Assembly (NCBI RefSeq): GCF_001952935.1
Contig: NZ_CP018319.1
Span: 5,724,001 to 5,788,000 of the forward strand
Reading direction: 5' to 3'
Length of the DNA: 64,000 nt
DNA from: Pseudomonas frederiksbergensis
GTDB taxonomy: Bacteria; Pseudomonadota; Gammaproteobacteria; Pseudomonadales; Pseudomonadaceae
The notes below the pieces were generated by a model. It worked only from the letters and a program-made list of their open reading frames with translations, searched no databases and was not told the origin of the DNA. This document shows, piece by piece, positions 43,073-51,464 of this stretch; the first letter of the stretch is position 1; every line of letters begins with the position of its first letter. The position numbers and the translations under genes are program-made.

Positions 43073-43322
43073 CGTGGATATTTGAACCTTCATTCGTAAG
43101 CTAAATACCCAATCCGATAACTGCTAAATAAATGCCCGCCCTGTCGCGAGTATTTTTCGTACGGGCATATTTACCTATTCCTATCAATGGAATATCGAAA
43201 CATAGCGAAAACTATCGAAACCTTGAGTTTCAATAGTTCATTGGAGCTATTCATGCTCAGTGATTAGTCTCGGCGCATCGCAACAAAACCGTTATTAAAC
43301 TTCGCGCCAGAACAGAGACAAC
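43073..43322. promoter_or_regulatory. AT-rich promoter region of the LuxC/LuxE-like cluster
   Basis: A 250-bp gap, clearly richer in A/T than the flanking genes, leading into the MFS gene. It contains TATCGAAAC at 43193-43201 and again at 43213-43221, and the dyad at 43210-43238. Likely promoter and operators for the five-gene unit. No gene seen. Confidence 0.6.
43210..43238. promoter_or_regulatory. palindromic operator candidate upstream of the LuxC/LuxE-like cluster
   Basis: AACTATCGAAAC-CTTGA-GTTTCAATAGTT: 11 of 12 arm positions are complementary. A further direct copy of the half-site TATCGAAAC lies exactly 20 bp upstream (two helical turns). It lies about 85 bp before the first start codon. 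The regulator is unknown; it does not look like a Fur box, a lux/las box or a simple terminator (no T-run). Confidence 0.6.
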
Positions 43323-44564
43323 ATGCACAAGCCTTTAATCAATATCAGCTCCCGACATCTATTGGGCTTTTGCCTTGCAATCACTTTTTTCGAACTGCTG
43401 ACCTATATGGCCAGCGATATGATCATGCCGGGCATGTTGACCGTTACCCATCAATTGGATGCCAGTCCCGACCATGTCCCTTACGCCTTCAATCTTTATT
43501 TGGCCGGCGGCATTCTTCTGCAATGGCTTATTGGCCCGCTGTCCGATCATTTCGGCCGCCGCCGGATGTTGCTTATCGGTTGTGCGGTATTCGCCCTGGC
43601 CTGTGCCGCCGCGTTCAAGGTGCAAAGCATTTACGCGTTCAATGGCTTACGACTGATGCAGGGCATGGGGTTGGGGTTTGTCATCGCGGTCAGCTACCCG
43701 GCCCTGCAAGAAGTTTTCTGCGAAGCCGACGCGGTCAAGATCATGGCGCTGTTGGGGAACGTTGCGTTGCTCTCCCCGCTGCTGGGGCCGTTGCTCGGCA
43801 GTCTGCTGCTGGAATGGTTGTCCTGGCGGGAGCTGTTTTTACTGCTGGGTATCGGCGGCGTGATGGTCTGGCTCGGGCTCTATCTGTTCATGCCGGAAAC
43901 CGTGGGCACCCTGCGCCACGACGGTCAGCGACTGGAAGCAGTACGCTTCGAATGGCACGGCACCCTGCGCCGCTATGCCGCGTTGCTGACTAACCCGCGA
44001 TTCCTGTGCGCCGCTGTCGCGCTGGGCGTGATGAGCCTGCCGTTGATTGCCTGGATCGGCTTGGCGCCGCTCTTGCTGATCCACAACCAGGGGTTATCAA
44101 CGCTGCACTATGGCCTGTGGCAAATCCCGGTGTTTGCAGCGGTCATTCTCGGCAATCTGATCCTCAACCGACTGATTGCCAACGTTGAACTGCCACAACT
44201 GATTCGATACGCGCTTTGGCCGTTTTGCGGCGGCCTCATCGCGTTAGTCGCCATCAGCATCCATGGCGGTTCGACCGTCGTGCTGATCAGTTGCCTGGCG
44301 CTGTACGCCGTGGGACTGGGCATGAGCAATGCCGCGTTGTACCGGCTTGCGCTGTTCGCCAGCGATGACAGCAAAGGTCTGGTCTCGGCCATGATCGGCA
44401 TGATCTCGATCGCCGTCATGGGCGGCGGCGGCTCGCTTATTGCGGCCGTCGGTGCCGGTGACAGCTACGAATCCTTCGCTTTGATGGCGGGTATCGCGGG
44501 GCTGCTGAGCCTGGCGCCCCTACGCCTGTTTCTGCGGCGCTCTCACATTGCGCTTGCCGTCTGA
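43323..44564 (+). CDS. MFS transporter, Bcr/CflA/MdfA-like drug:H+ antiporter
   Basis: First gene of the LuxC/LuxE-like cluster. A 413-aa, 12-TM major-facilitator protein of the DHA1 class. The acidic TM1 region FFELLTYMASDMIMPGMLTV resembles MdfA/Cmr, and motif A is GPLSDHFGRRRMLLIGCAVF between TM2 and TM3. Motif C-like residues follow in TM5 (LLSPLLGPLLGSLLLEWLSW). Expected to export a small hydrophobic or cationic compound, here probably the product of the downstream enzymes or an intermediate. The gap to the next gene is 21 bp, so they are co-transcribed. Confidence 0.88.
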   Translation: MHKPLINISSRHLLGFCLAITFFELLTYMASDMIMPGMLTVTHQLDASPDHVPYAFNLYLAGGILLQWLIGPLSDHFGRRRMLLIGCAVFALACAAAFKVQSIYAFNGLRLMQGMGLGFVIAVSYPALQEVFCEADAVKIMALLGNVALLSPLLGPLLGSLLLEWLSWRELFLLLGIGGVMVWLGLYLFMPETVGTLRHDGQRLEAVRFEWHGTLRRYAALLTNPRFLCAAVALGVMSLPLIAWIGLAPLLLIHNQGLSTLHYGLWQIPVFAAVILGNLILNRLIANVELPQLIRYALWPFCGGLIALVAISIHGGSTVVLISCLALYAVGLGMSNAALYRLALFASDDSKGLVSAMIGMISIAVMGGGGSLIAAVGAGDSYESFALMAGIAGLLSLAPLRLFLRRSHIALAV

Positions 44565-44585
44565 CACCCCACAGCAGGTCTTCTG

Positions 44586-45716
44586 ATGATCCATTTACCC
44601 CACACCGATGCGCTTTGCGCGTTAACGCAACCCTATTGCCTGGATTCCGTCCCTGAGGGACTGTTCGATCAGGCGATGGGGGAAATCAGCTTGTTTCATT
44701 GTCACCACACGCCTGGCTACGAACGCTGGCTGAACGCCAACGGGCTCGATGCCCAAGACCTCGAAACACTGGATGACTGGTCCAGGCTGCCACCGATTTT
44801 CGCCAACTATTTCAAACGTCACCTGTTGTTCGGCCCTACCGGCGAAGGCGCGCTGGAGCTGACTTCATCCGGCACCAGCGGCCAGAAAAGTCGCATGCGC
44901 TATGACTCTCGCAGCATGGCGGCGGCTCAAGGCATGGTGAGCCACATTTTCCGGCACTACGGCTGGGATACGCCGCAAAGCCCCTGCAATTACTTGCTCC
45001 TGAGCTACGAGCCCGAGGCTGCCATCACCTTGGGCACCGCTTACACCGACCAGTTTCTGTGCAGCTATGCGCCCGTCAATCGGCTCGTCTACGGATTACG
45101 CCGGACGGCTAAAGGTCACGAGTTCGACCTGTTTGGCGTGATTCGCGCCTTGCAGGAGTTTGCCGACGAGGGATTGCCCGTGCGAATTCTTGGATTTCCT
45201 GCGTTTCTTTCCCATGCGCTACAGCACATGGAAAACACTGGCGCACCCAATCTTGAGCTTCCCGCTCAGTCATTGGTGTTTTTGGGGGGAGGCTGGAAAA
45301 CTCAGGCAGCACAAGAAATTCCCCTGCTTGAGTTGTATGACCGAATCAATCGGCAATTGGGTGTCGACCTGTCCCGCTGTCGCGATGGCTACGGTGCCGT
45401 CGAGCATGCCGTGCCCTATATCCAGTGTGCCCGGCATCATTTTCATGCCCCCGTTTACTCGAAGGTTTTCGTGCGCAACCCATCCGATTTCACGGTCCAG
45501 CCATACGGCCAGCGCGGCTTGCTGGAATTCGTCTCCCCGTACATTTCGTCAAGCCCTGCTCACGCGGTAGTCATGGGCGATCTGGCGACATTACACCCCG
45601 GCGCCAGTTGCGGATGCGGCCTGAGCACCGATTGGTTCGAGCTGCACGGGCGTGCCGGCACCACCGCCAGTCGCAGTTGCGCGATGGCGGCTTCCGAATT
45701 GCTGGGAGGGGCTTGA
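44586..45716 (+). CDS. LuxE-like acyl-protein synthetase (adenylate-forming)
   Basis: A 376-aa protein of the LuxE family, which activates fatty acids as acyl-AMP and transfers the acyl group to a Cys before reduction by LuxC. Visible signatures are the ATP loop ELTSSGTSGQKSRMRYDSRS (about 95-114), the LuxE-specific LVFLGGGWKTQAAQEIPLLE, DGYGAVEHAVPYIQCARHHF, and the C-terminal GDLATLHPGASCGCGLSTDW then FELHGRAG. The CxCG near the end is common to LuxE/PaaK-like enzymes. Its stop is one base before the ATG of the LuxC fusion. No luciferase subunits are nearby, so the acyl group must serve another pathway. Confidence 0.85.
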   Translation: MIHLPHTDALCALTQPYCLDSVPEGLFDQAMGEISLFHCHHTPGYERWLNANGLDAQDLETLDDWSRLPPIFANYFKRHLLFGPTGEGALELTSSGTSGQKSRMRYDSRSMAAAQGMVSHIFRHYGWDTPQSPCNYLLLSYEPEAAITLGTAYTDQFLCSYAPVNRLVYGLRRTAKGHEFDLFGVIRALQEFADEGLPVRILGFPAFLSHALQHMENTGAPNLELPAQSLVFLGGGWKTQAAQEIPLLELYDRINRQLGVDLSRCRDGYGAVEHAVPYIQCARHHFHAPVYSKVFVRNPSDFTVQPYGQRGLLEFVSPYISSSPAHAVVMGDLATLHPGASCGCGLSTDWFELHGRAGTTASRSCAMAASELLGGA

Positions 45717-45717
45717 T

Positions 45718-48120
45718 ATGTACCTCATCAATGGTCAACTGCGTGACGACGTTACCCCGCAAATCGCCCTCGACAGCCTTCGAAAACAATTGCCCGGGTT
45801 GCTTTCTGAACCGATCGACAGCGAGACCGTCATCGAAGCCGCGGCTCGTTTCGCCGCTCAATTACAGACTCGCAGCCTGAACCTGCCTCTGGACGACGAT
45901 CAATGTCAGGGGCTGAGCGAGTTCTGCCAGCGCAGCAACCTGAGCATAAAGCTTGAGCGAGAACTGGGTTCGCAACCCCGTTCGCTGAGACGTATCGACT
46001 ACCGACAGCCACACTTTGAAAGCTGGCATCCCTTGGGACTGGTGGTGCATGTGACGCCGGGCAATGCGCCGATGCTGGCGTTCTGCGCGGTTCTCGAAAG
46101 CTTGCTGGCCGGTAACATCAACTGGTTACGCCCCAGCGCCAGCGATGCGGGTTTGACTGCAAAATTGTTGGCTGAATTTGTGAAGTGCGACACCAGCGGC
46201 AGGCTTGCCGAGTTCATCGCGGTGCTGCCTGTGAGCACTTCCCAGGTAGCCGAACTCTGTGCTCAGGCCGATGGCGTGTCGGCCTGGGGCGGTGAAAAGG
46301 CGCTCAAGGCGATTCGTCAGCAGATCCCCGCCGGATGTCGCTGGATCGATTGGGGGCACAGGATCAGTTTTGCTTATCTGTCGCCTGACGCAGCCAGCCC
46401 TTCGGCGCTGGATGCGTTGGTCGATGAGGTGTGCAGCCTGGATCAACAAGCGTGTTCCAGCCCGCAATGGGTACTGGTGGACAGCAATGATCCGGCCATT
46501 CTGCAAGACCTGGGCGAGCGTTTGAGCGAAGCCTTCACGCGCCGTGCCTCGCGCTGGCCGGCGCTGGTGCCCTCGGATCAGGAGGCGTGCGAAATCACCA
46601 CCCGCACGGCCATGGCGCAACTGAATTACTGTTTTGCGAACCAACGCGGCCAGGTCTGGGCCGGCCACGGGTGGCGGATCATCTGGGAACACCATCAGAC
46701 GCTTGCGCCTTCGCCGCTGTTTCGTACGGTGCTGCTCAAACCTGTGCCGCAACACTTGATCGCCGAGACGCTATTGCCTTGGCGCACGGTCCTGCAAAGC
46801 TGCGCACTGATGTGCTCTGCGACAGAAACGCCTGGACTTGTGCAAACGCTGGTCAACGCTGGCGTCACCCGGATTGCGCCTTGCGCGGGGATTCATGATG
46901 GCTACGTCGGTGAGCCGCATGATGGCGTTTACGCGTTGACGCGCCTGAGTCGCCGCCTCTCGGTGAGTCTGTCGGCGGATGTTTTGCCGGGCCGGGCGAC
47001 GCTCGACCCGGTCCCACCGCCCCCTGACATTGCCGATGCGCCGATCATGAACAAAAACGCCTTCACGACCCAACCGATGGACGCCGCTGCGCAATTGTAT
47101 TTCCGCTCTGGAGGGAGCAGCGGCACTCCCGCCCTCGCCGGCTTCAGCTATCGCGACTTTCAACGACAGATGCGCGCAGCGGCAGACGGCCTGTTCGCCG
47201 CTGGCCTCGATCCTGCAAAGGACCGGGTCATGAACCTGTTTTACGGCGGCAGCCTGTACGGGGGATTCCTCAGTTTTACCAAAATACTGGAACAAATGGG
47301 TGTCACTCATTTCCCCATGGGTGCGCCCCAGGACGATGACTTTAGCGAAATCGCCCAACTGATCGTTGACCAGCGTGTCACCGTGCTGATCGGCATGCCG
47401 AGCACCTTGCATCGTCTGTTCTTCAGCGAGCAGGCCCGACTTCGCGCGTACGCTGGTATCAGGAAAGTGTTCCTCGGCGGCGAGCACCCGGGCCAAACCA
47501 GCCTGAGCCTCATGGAAAGTTGCGGGGTTTCGATGATCCGCTCGGCGATCTATGGTTCCGTTGACGCCGGTCCCCTGGGGCATGCGTGCGCAGCCAGCGC
47601 AAACGGGGTGTTTCACTTGATGTGCGATACCCAGCATCTGGAAATCGTGCAGATCGAACAGGATGAGCCGGTCCAGGCTAATGAGATCGGTCGCCTGCTG
47701 TTTACTTCACGAGCACGACAAGGCCAGACCGTGCGCCGATATGACGTGGGTGACACCGGTCGCTGGATGCCCGGAGCCTGTCCGTGCGGGCTGGACTCAC
47801 CCCGATTCGAACTGCTCCAGCGCCACGGCAAACTGGTGCGAATGGGCACGGAATTCATTTCGCCGTCGGCTCTGCACGATAGCGTCGGCGCGCCCATGCA
47901 GGTAGTTCTCGACCACAGCCCTGATGGCGTCGAGCGCCTGACAGTTTTGTCGAATGCAGACGCCGATCAGGTCCGCCACGCCTTATTGAACCATCAAGCG
48001 CTGGCAAACGCCGTGAACGCCAACCTGTTAATTGTTGAAGTTCGAACATGCAAGGAACAAGCATTCACTCGGAATAAACACAGCGGCAAAACACCGTTAG
48101 TTATTGATAAAAGAAAATAA
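45718..48120 (+). CDS. LuxC-type acyl reductase fused to LuxE/PaaK-like adenylation domain
   Basis: An 800-aa two-part protein. Residues about 1-410 form a LuxC fatty acyl-CoA/acyl-protein reductase (aldehyde-dehydrogenase-like, NADPH): VHVTPGNAPMLAFCAVLESL with nucleotide contact, SAWGGEKALKAIRQQIPAGC, WIDWGHRISFAYL, and the active-site Cys in SLDQQACSSPQWVLV. Residues about 430-800 are an adenylate-forming domain: YFRSGGSSGTPALAGFSYRD, the middle motif FLGGEHPGQTSLSLMESCGV, SAIYGSVDAGPLGHACAAS and the CPCGLDSPRFELLQRHGKLV end. The ATG follows the LuxE-like stop by one base, with GGGAGGGG upstream. The fusion could channel an activated acyl group to the reductase and release an aldehyde. Separate lux-operon LuxC proteins are about 480 aa, so this one carries a shortened C-terminal part. 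Confidence 0.83.
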   Translation: MYLINGQLRDDVTPQIALDSLRKQLPGLLSEPIDSETVIEAAARFAAQLQTRSLNLPLDDDQCQGLSEFCQRSNLSIKLERELGSQPRSLRRIDYRQPHFESWHPLGLVVHVTPGNAPMLAFCAVLESLLAGNINWLRPSASDAGLTAKLLAEFVKCDTSGRLAEFIAVLPVSTSQVAELCAQADGVSAWGGEKALKAIRQQIPAGCRWIDWGHRISFAYLSPDAASPSALDALVDEVCSLDQQACSSPQWVLVDSNDPAILQDLGERLSEAFTRRASRWPALVPSDQEACEITTRTAMAQLNYCFANQRGQVWAGHGWRIIWEHHQTLAPSPLFRTVLLKPVPQHLIAETLLPWRTVLQSCALMCSATETPGLVQTLVNAGVTRIAPCAGIHDGYVGEPHDGVYALTRLSRRLSVSLSADVLPGRATLDPVPPPPDIADAPIMNKNAFTTQPMDAAAQLYFRSGGSSGTPALAGFSYRDFQRQMRAAADGLFAAGLDPAKDRVMNLFYGGSLYGGFLSFTKILEQMGVTHFPMGAPQDDDFSEIAQLIVDQRVTVLIGMPSTLHRLFFSEQARLRAYAGIRKVFLGGEHPGQTSLSLMESCGVSMIRSAIYGSVDAGPLGHACAASANGVFHLMCDTQHLEIVQIEQDEPVQANEIGRLLFTSRARQGQTVRRYDVGDTGRWMPGACPCGLDSPRFELLQRHGKLVRMGTEFISPSALHDSVGAPMQVVLDHSPDGVERLTVLSNADADQVRHALLNHQALANAVNANLLIVEVRTCKEQAFTRNKHSGKTPLVIDKRK

Positions 48121-48187
48121 AAATACCGAGAACTACTCACCACTTGTTTTTAACTGTCTAGACGCCTGATAGAAAAGAGAGAATCCA

Positions 48188-49477
48188 GTGAAATCGACTT
48201 ATTCACTCGAACAACTGCTGTCTTATATACGACAACATTCAAACTTCTACCGCCGCCAACTGGAACACTTACCGGCGCAGGGCATTAAGTTGCAAGACAT
48301 ACCGCTGACCAACGCCGTGGACTATTGGTCTGACAGCCATGACTTGAATCATTGGCCGGTCCTGACCGCAAAGGTCGACGACGCGCTGGTGTTTCAAACC
48401 GGCGGATCGACCAGCCAGGGCAAACTGTCCGTTTACACCTATAGCGAATGGCAAGAACTGGTCAGTACATTTGGAGAAAGCTTCTCCTCACAACTGAATG
48501 ACGGCGACCGTGTCGCCAATCTATTCTTTTCCGGAGATCTCTACGCCAGCTTTCTGTTCATCCACGACTCCCTGGTACACGTCAGGCGATCGATCTGCGA
48601 GTTTCCATTTACTGGACACGCGGAGCTGGGCGCACTGGCCGATGCGATTGATCAGCATCGGATCAACGTACTGGTCGGCGTCCCGGCACAGCTGCTGCGA
48701 TTCGCTGCCTACCTGAACCAGCATCGGCGAGTACTGCGCGGGGTTGAGACGTTGTTGTATGGCGGCGAAAGCCTGTTTGCCCAGCAGGTAGCAATCCTCA
48801 CCGACGTATTTCCCAACGTGCGCATTGCGTCCATAGGCTACGCCAGCGTAGACGCCGGCCTTATCGGGGCCAGCGCTCGCGACTGCGCCTTGGGCGAGCA
48901 TCGGGTGTTTGAACCACAAACCTTGCTGGAAATCGTCGATGAGCTCACCGGCGAAGTCATCGAAGAATGCGATCGCACCGGACTGTTGGTGGTGACCAGT
49001 CTGACCCGCCGGCTCATGCCACTGCTGCGTTACCCAGTGGGCGACCGCGCGTGCTGGCGCGAGCCCGGCTCAACCCCAAATCGCAAATTCGCCCTCAAGG
49101 GGCGTAGCGTGCACAGTCAGCGAGTGCGCGTCGGCGTGCTGTCGCTGCTGATCGACGACATCCAGCAGATCGTCCAGCGCATTGCCCACAACGACCAATG
49201 GCAATTGCTGATCGAACATGACGGATACAAAGATATTTTGAGTGTGAAGTGGGTTCCCTCAACGCTATCGATGGCCACCGTACCGGTGTGCCGAGCGTTG
49301 TACGAGGCGTTGGTTGAACACTATCCCGTCATCGAAGAGCTGAGCCGCGAGGGTCTGCTGGAATTGCGAGTGTTGTCTTGCGCAGTCACCGCATTGAAGC
49401 TTCACCCACGCTCCGGCAAACAATTGCGGGTCCAGGACCTGCGCGTGTATGACGAACCATTGTCGGAGCCCGCATGA
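48188..49477 (+). CDS. adenylate-forming enzyme, LuxE/PaaK-like
   Basis: Third adenylation enzyme of the cluster, 429 aa. The ATP-binding loop is ALVFQTGGSTSQGKLSVYTY (about 61-80). It shares with the fused domain the order: phosphate loop, RVANLFFSGDLYASFLFIHD, HRINVLVGVPAQLLRFAAYL, LLYGGESLFAQQVAIL, IGYASVDAGLIGASARDCAL. It ends with a C-terminal subdomain (LLIDDIQQIVQRIAHNDQWQ) like phenylacetate-CoA ligases and coenzyme F390 synthetase-like proteins. The similarity to the 45718 C-terminal half suggests duplication. GTG start, GAGAG upstream; the gap to the previous gene is 67 bp. It may activate a different acid, for example an amino or aryl acid; the substrate is unknown. Confidence 0.78.
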   Translation: MKSTYSLEQLLSYIRQHSNFYRRQLEHLPAQGIKLQDIPLTNAVDYWSDSHDLNHWPVLTAKVDDALVFQTGGSTSQGKLSVYTYSEWQELVSTFGESFSSQLNDGDRVANLFFSGDLYASFLFIHDSLVHVRRSICEFPFTGHAELGALADAIDQHRINVLVGVPAQLLRFAAYLNQHRRVLRGVETLLYGGESLFAQQVAILTDVFPNVRIASIGYASVDAGLIGASARDCALGEHRVFEPQTLLEIVDELTGEVIEECDRTGLLVVTSLTRRLMPLLRYPVGDRACWREPGSTPNRKFALKGRSVHSQRVRVGVLSLLIDDIQQIVQRIAHNDQWQLLIEHDGYKDILSVKWVPSTLSMATVPVCRALYEALVEHYPVIEELSREGLLELRVLSCAVTALKLHPRSGKQLRVQDLRVYDEPLSEPA

Positions 49478-50430
49478 TGCCGCATTTGGTTTTTCGCCCC
49501 TATCGACCCTCCGACGCACGTGCCGTAAGCCAGTTGTTTCGCGAGGTCTATGGCGATCATTACGTTCAGCCGGATGTGTATTTGCCGAACATGATCGATC
49601 AGCACAATGCCAAGGGACGCTGGAAGTCGATGCTGGCGGTGGACGACGTACGCGTTCTAGGGCATGCCGCGTTGTGTCATGACACACCTGCGGACACCAC
49701 CGAACTGGCCCTCAGCGTGGTGCATCCCGCCGCGCAGGGGCAGAGCATCGCGACCCGTCTGGGTCGGGAGTTGTTGTCGCAATCAGGTTCCATGGGGTTC
49801 AACAGCGTCTCGATCAAACAAGTCACACACCATCCCTACACGCAACGCATGGCAGCAAGCATCGGCTTCCACAGCACGGGTTTGCTACCTGACTACGTCC
49901 CTTCGCCCTTCGCCGAGCCGCAGCCGGAAACCATCGTGATGGGTTGTCATGTAGTCGAAGGGCATGCGCGTCCACTCCCCGACATCCCATGGCCCGACAG
50001 CTGTCGGGGGTTTATGCAGCACTTGTGTGCCGTGTTCGGCACTTATACGGACACGACGCCATTGTCTTCCCTGCCCTTGCAACTCAAGCAACACCATAAA
50101 AGATTCGACATGGTCATTCAGCGTTTGACCAAACGTCTGCTTGAGCAGGTCCGGCAATTGCCCAGGCATTGGCTGATCTCGGCCAAACTTCAGTTGTCAC
50201 GGCACTTTGCCCAGGACGTTCGCAATCTGGCGGCCCTTGGTTTCACCTTTACCGGGCTGACGCCTACATCAAGTGCCCAGGGGTGGTTCGCACTGTTTCA
50301 TCGAGGGGCGCAGTCTCGACACCTCGACCTGCATTGCCCGCACATGCAACGCTTGCATGACGACTTACAGCAAAACACCAACATGCAGAGTCGCGCCGAA
50401 GCGCTGAACAGAGCCCGCTCAGCCGCGTGA
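49474..50430 (+). CDS. two-lobed GNAT acyltransferase
   Basis: A 318-aa protein. The N-terminal half (about 1-165) is a GNAT domain: LVFRPYRPSDARAVSQLFRE, ELALSVVHPAAQGQSIATRL (acetyl-CoA loop AAQGQSIA), and SIKQVTHHPYTQRMAASIGF. The C-terminal half (about 180-300) repeats a degenerate GNAT-like end: QLSRHFAQDVRNLAALGFTF then TGLTPTSSAQGWFALFHRG. It overlaps the previous stop (ATGATG) and is the last gene of the cluster. It may acylate the pathway product or a precursor. Self-protection by acetylation is another possibility. Confidence 0.8.
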   Translation: MMPHLVFRPYRPSDARAVSQLFREVYGDHYVQPDVYLPNMIDQHNAKGRWKSMLAVDDVRVLGHAALCHDTPADTTELALSVVHPAAQGQSIATRLGRELLSQSGSMGFNSVSIKQVTHHPYTQRMAASIGFHSTGLLPDYVPSPFAEPQPETIVMGCHVVEGHARPLPDIPWPDSCRGFMQHLCAVFGTYTDTTPLSSLPLQLKQHHKRFDMVIQRLTKRLLEQVRQLPRHWLISAKLQLSRHFAQDVRNLAALGFTFTGLTPTSSAQGWFALFHRGAQSRHLDLHCPHMQRLHDDLQQNTNMQSRAEALNRARSAA

Positions 50431-51345
50431 GGCTTTTCGATAAAAGTCATTGCCCGGCTGCGCGCAAAGCTCTACCAGCCAGTCGACAAACACCCTCACC
50501 CGCCGGGACAACTGGCGGTGTGGCGGGTAAAGCGCGGTCAGCGGCATGCCCGGTGTCGGCACCGCACTGAGGACTTCACATAAACGGCCTTCGCTCAACT
50601 GGCGCGCTACGTGGTAATACGGGGCCTGAACCAGACCATACCCCGCCTCGCACGCGGCCAGGTAACCATCGGCGCTGTTGACCGAAACTTGCTTGGGCAA
50701 ATCAATGAGCTGAACCTGATCATTGACCATGAACTCCAACCCATAACGCTTGCCATTGCTGCTGGAGAAATACTCCACCATCTGATGGCCCTCCAGGTCA
50801 GCCAGACACTGAGGCGTTCCGAATCGCTTCAAGTAATCGGGGCTGGCACACGTGACCTGGTCCAGCATGACCAACGGCCGCGCCACCAGTGAATCATCCA
50901 GTGAGTCGCCGCCCCGCAGCACGCAATCAATGCCTTCGCGAATCAGGTCGACAGGCCGGTCATTCAAGCCGATTTCCAGCTCGATCAAAGGATATCGAGC
51001 AGTGAATTGCGGTAACGCCGGGATCACTATCAAGCGTCCTACGCCCGCCGGCATATCCACGCGCAGCAGCCCCTTGGGGTTATTGCGTGCAGCGCTGAAC
51101 ACCGCTTCGGTTTCCTCCAGATCCGCCAGCAACCGCACGCAACGAGGGTAGTAGGCCGCACCGTCGAGCGTCAGGCTGATCTGCCGCGTCGTGCGTTGCA
51201 ACAGTTGCACACCGAGATGCGCTTCCAATTGTTTGATCAGGATGGTCACGGAGGCACGGGGCAATTGCAGGCTATCCGCCGCCTTGGCAAAGCCACCCAG
51301 TTCGACGATTCGAGTGAATACGCGCATCGCATTAAAACGGTCCAT
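50419..51345 (-). CDS. LysR-type transcriptional regulator
   Basis: LTTR of 308 aa with HTH MRVFTRIVELGGFAKAADSL and LPRASVTILIKQLEAHLGVQ, and an effector domain starting NPKGLLRVDMPAGVGRLIVI. It belongs to the CrgA/DsdC-like subclass common next to aldo-keto reductases. It overlaps the end of the GNAT gene by 12 bp on the other strand, and its start is 119 bp from that of the divergent aldo-keto reductase, its most probable target. A role in the LuxC/LuxE-like cluster is possible but less supported. Confidence 0.9.
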   Translation of the reverse strand: MDRFNAMRVFTRIVELGGFAKAADSLQLPRASVTILIKQLEAHLGVQLLQRTTRQISLTLDGAAYYPRCVRLLADLEETEAVFSAARNNPKGLLRVDMPAGVGRLIVIPALPQFTARYPLIELEIGLNDRPVDLIREGIDCVLRGGDSLDDSLVARPLVMLDQVTCASPDYLKRFGTPQCLADLEGHQMVEYFSSSNGKRYGLEFMVNDQVQLIDLPKQVSVNSADGYLAACEAGYGLVQAPYYHVARQLSEGRLCEVLSAVPTPGMPLTALYPPHRQLSRRVRVFVDWLVELCAQPGNDFYRKASRG

Positions 51346-51464
51346 GGCTATTGCTTACCGGCTGATTATTTAGAAATTACGAACAGTGATAGCAGTTTTA
51401 GCCGGTTTATCTTGTTTCTGTCGAGATCAACAATGGGTTTCACTTTCACAGGGAGCTGATTTCA

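Noticed and set aside
42608..43093. 161-codon minus-strand frame including the small membrane protein
   Set aside because: Only the last 62 codons have a membrane-protein pattern; the rest crosses the intergenic region and the small lipoprotein gene.
43323..50430. Reading the cluster as a bioluminescence (lux) operon
   Set aside because: No luxA or luxB homologue and no flavin-related gene; the presence of an exporter and a GNAT gene argues for biosynthesis.
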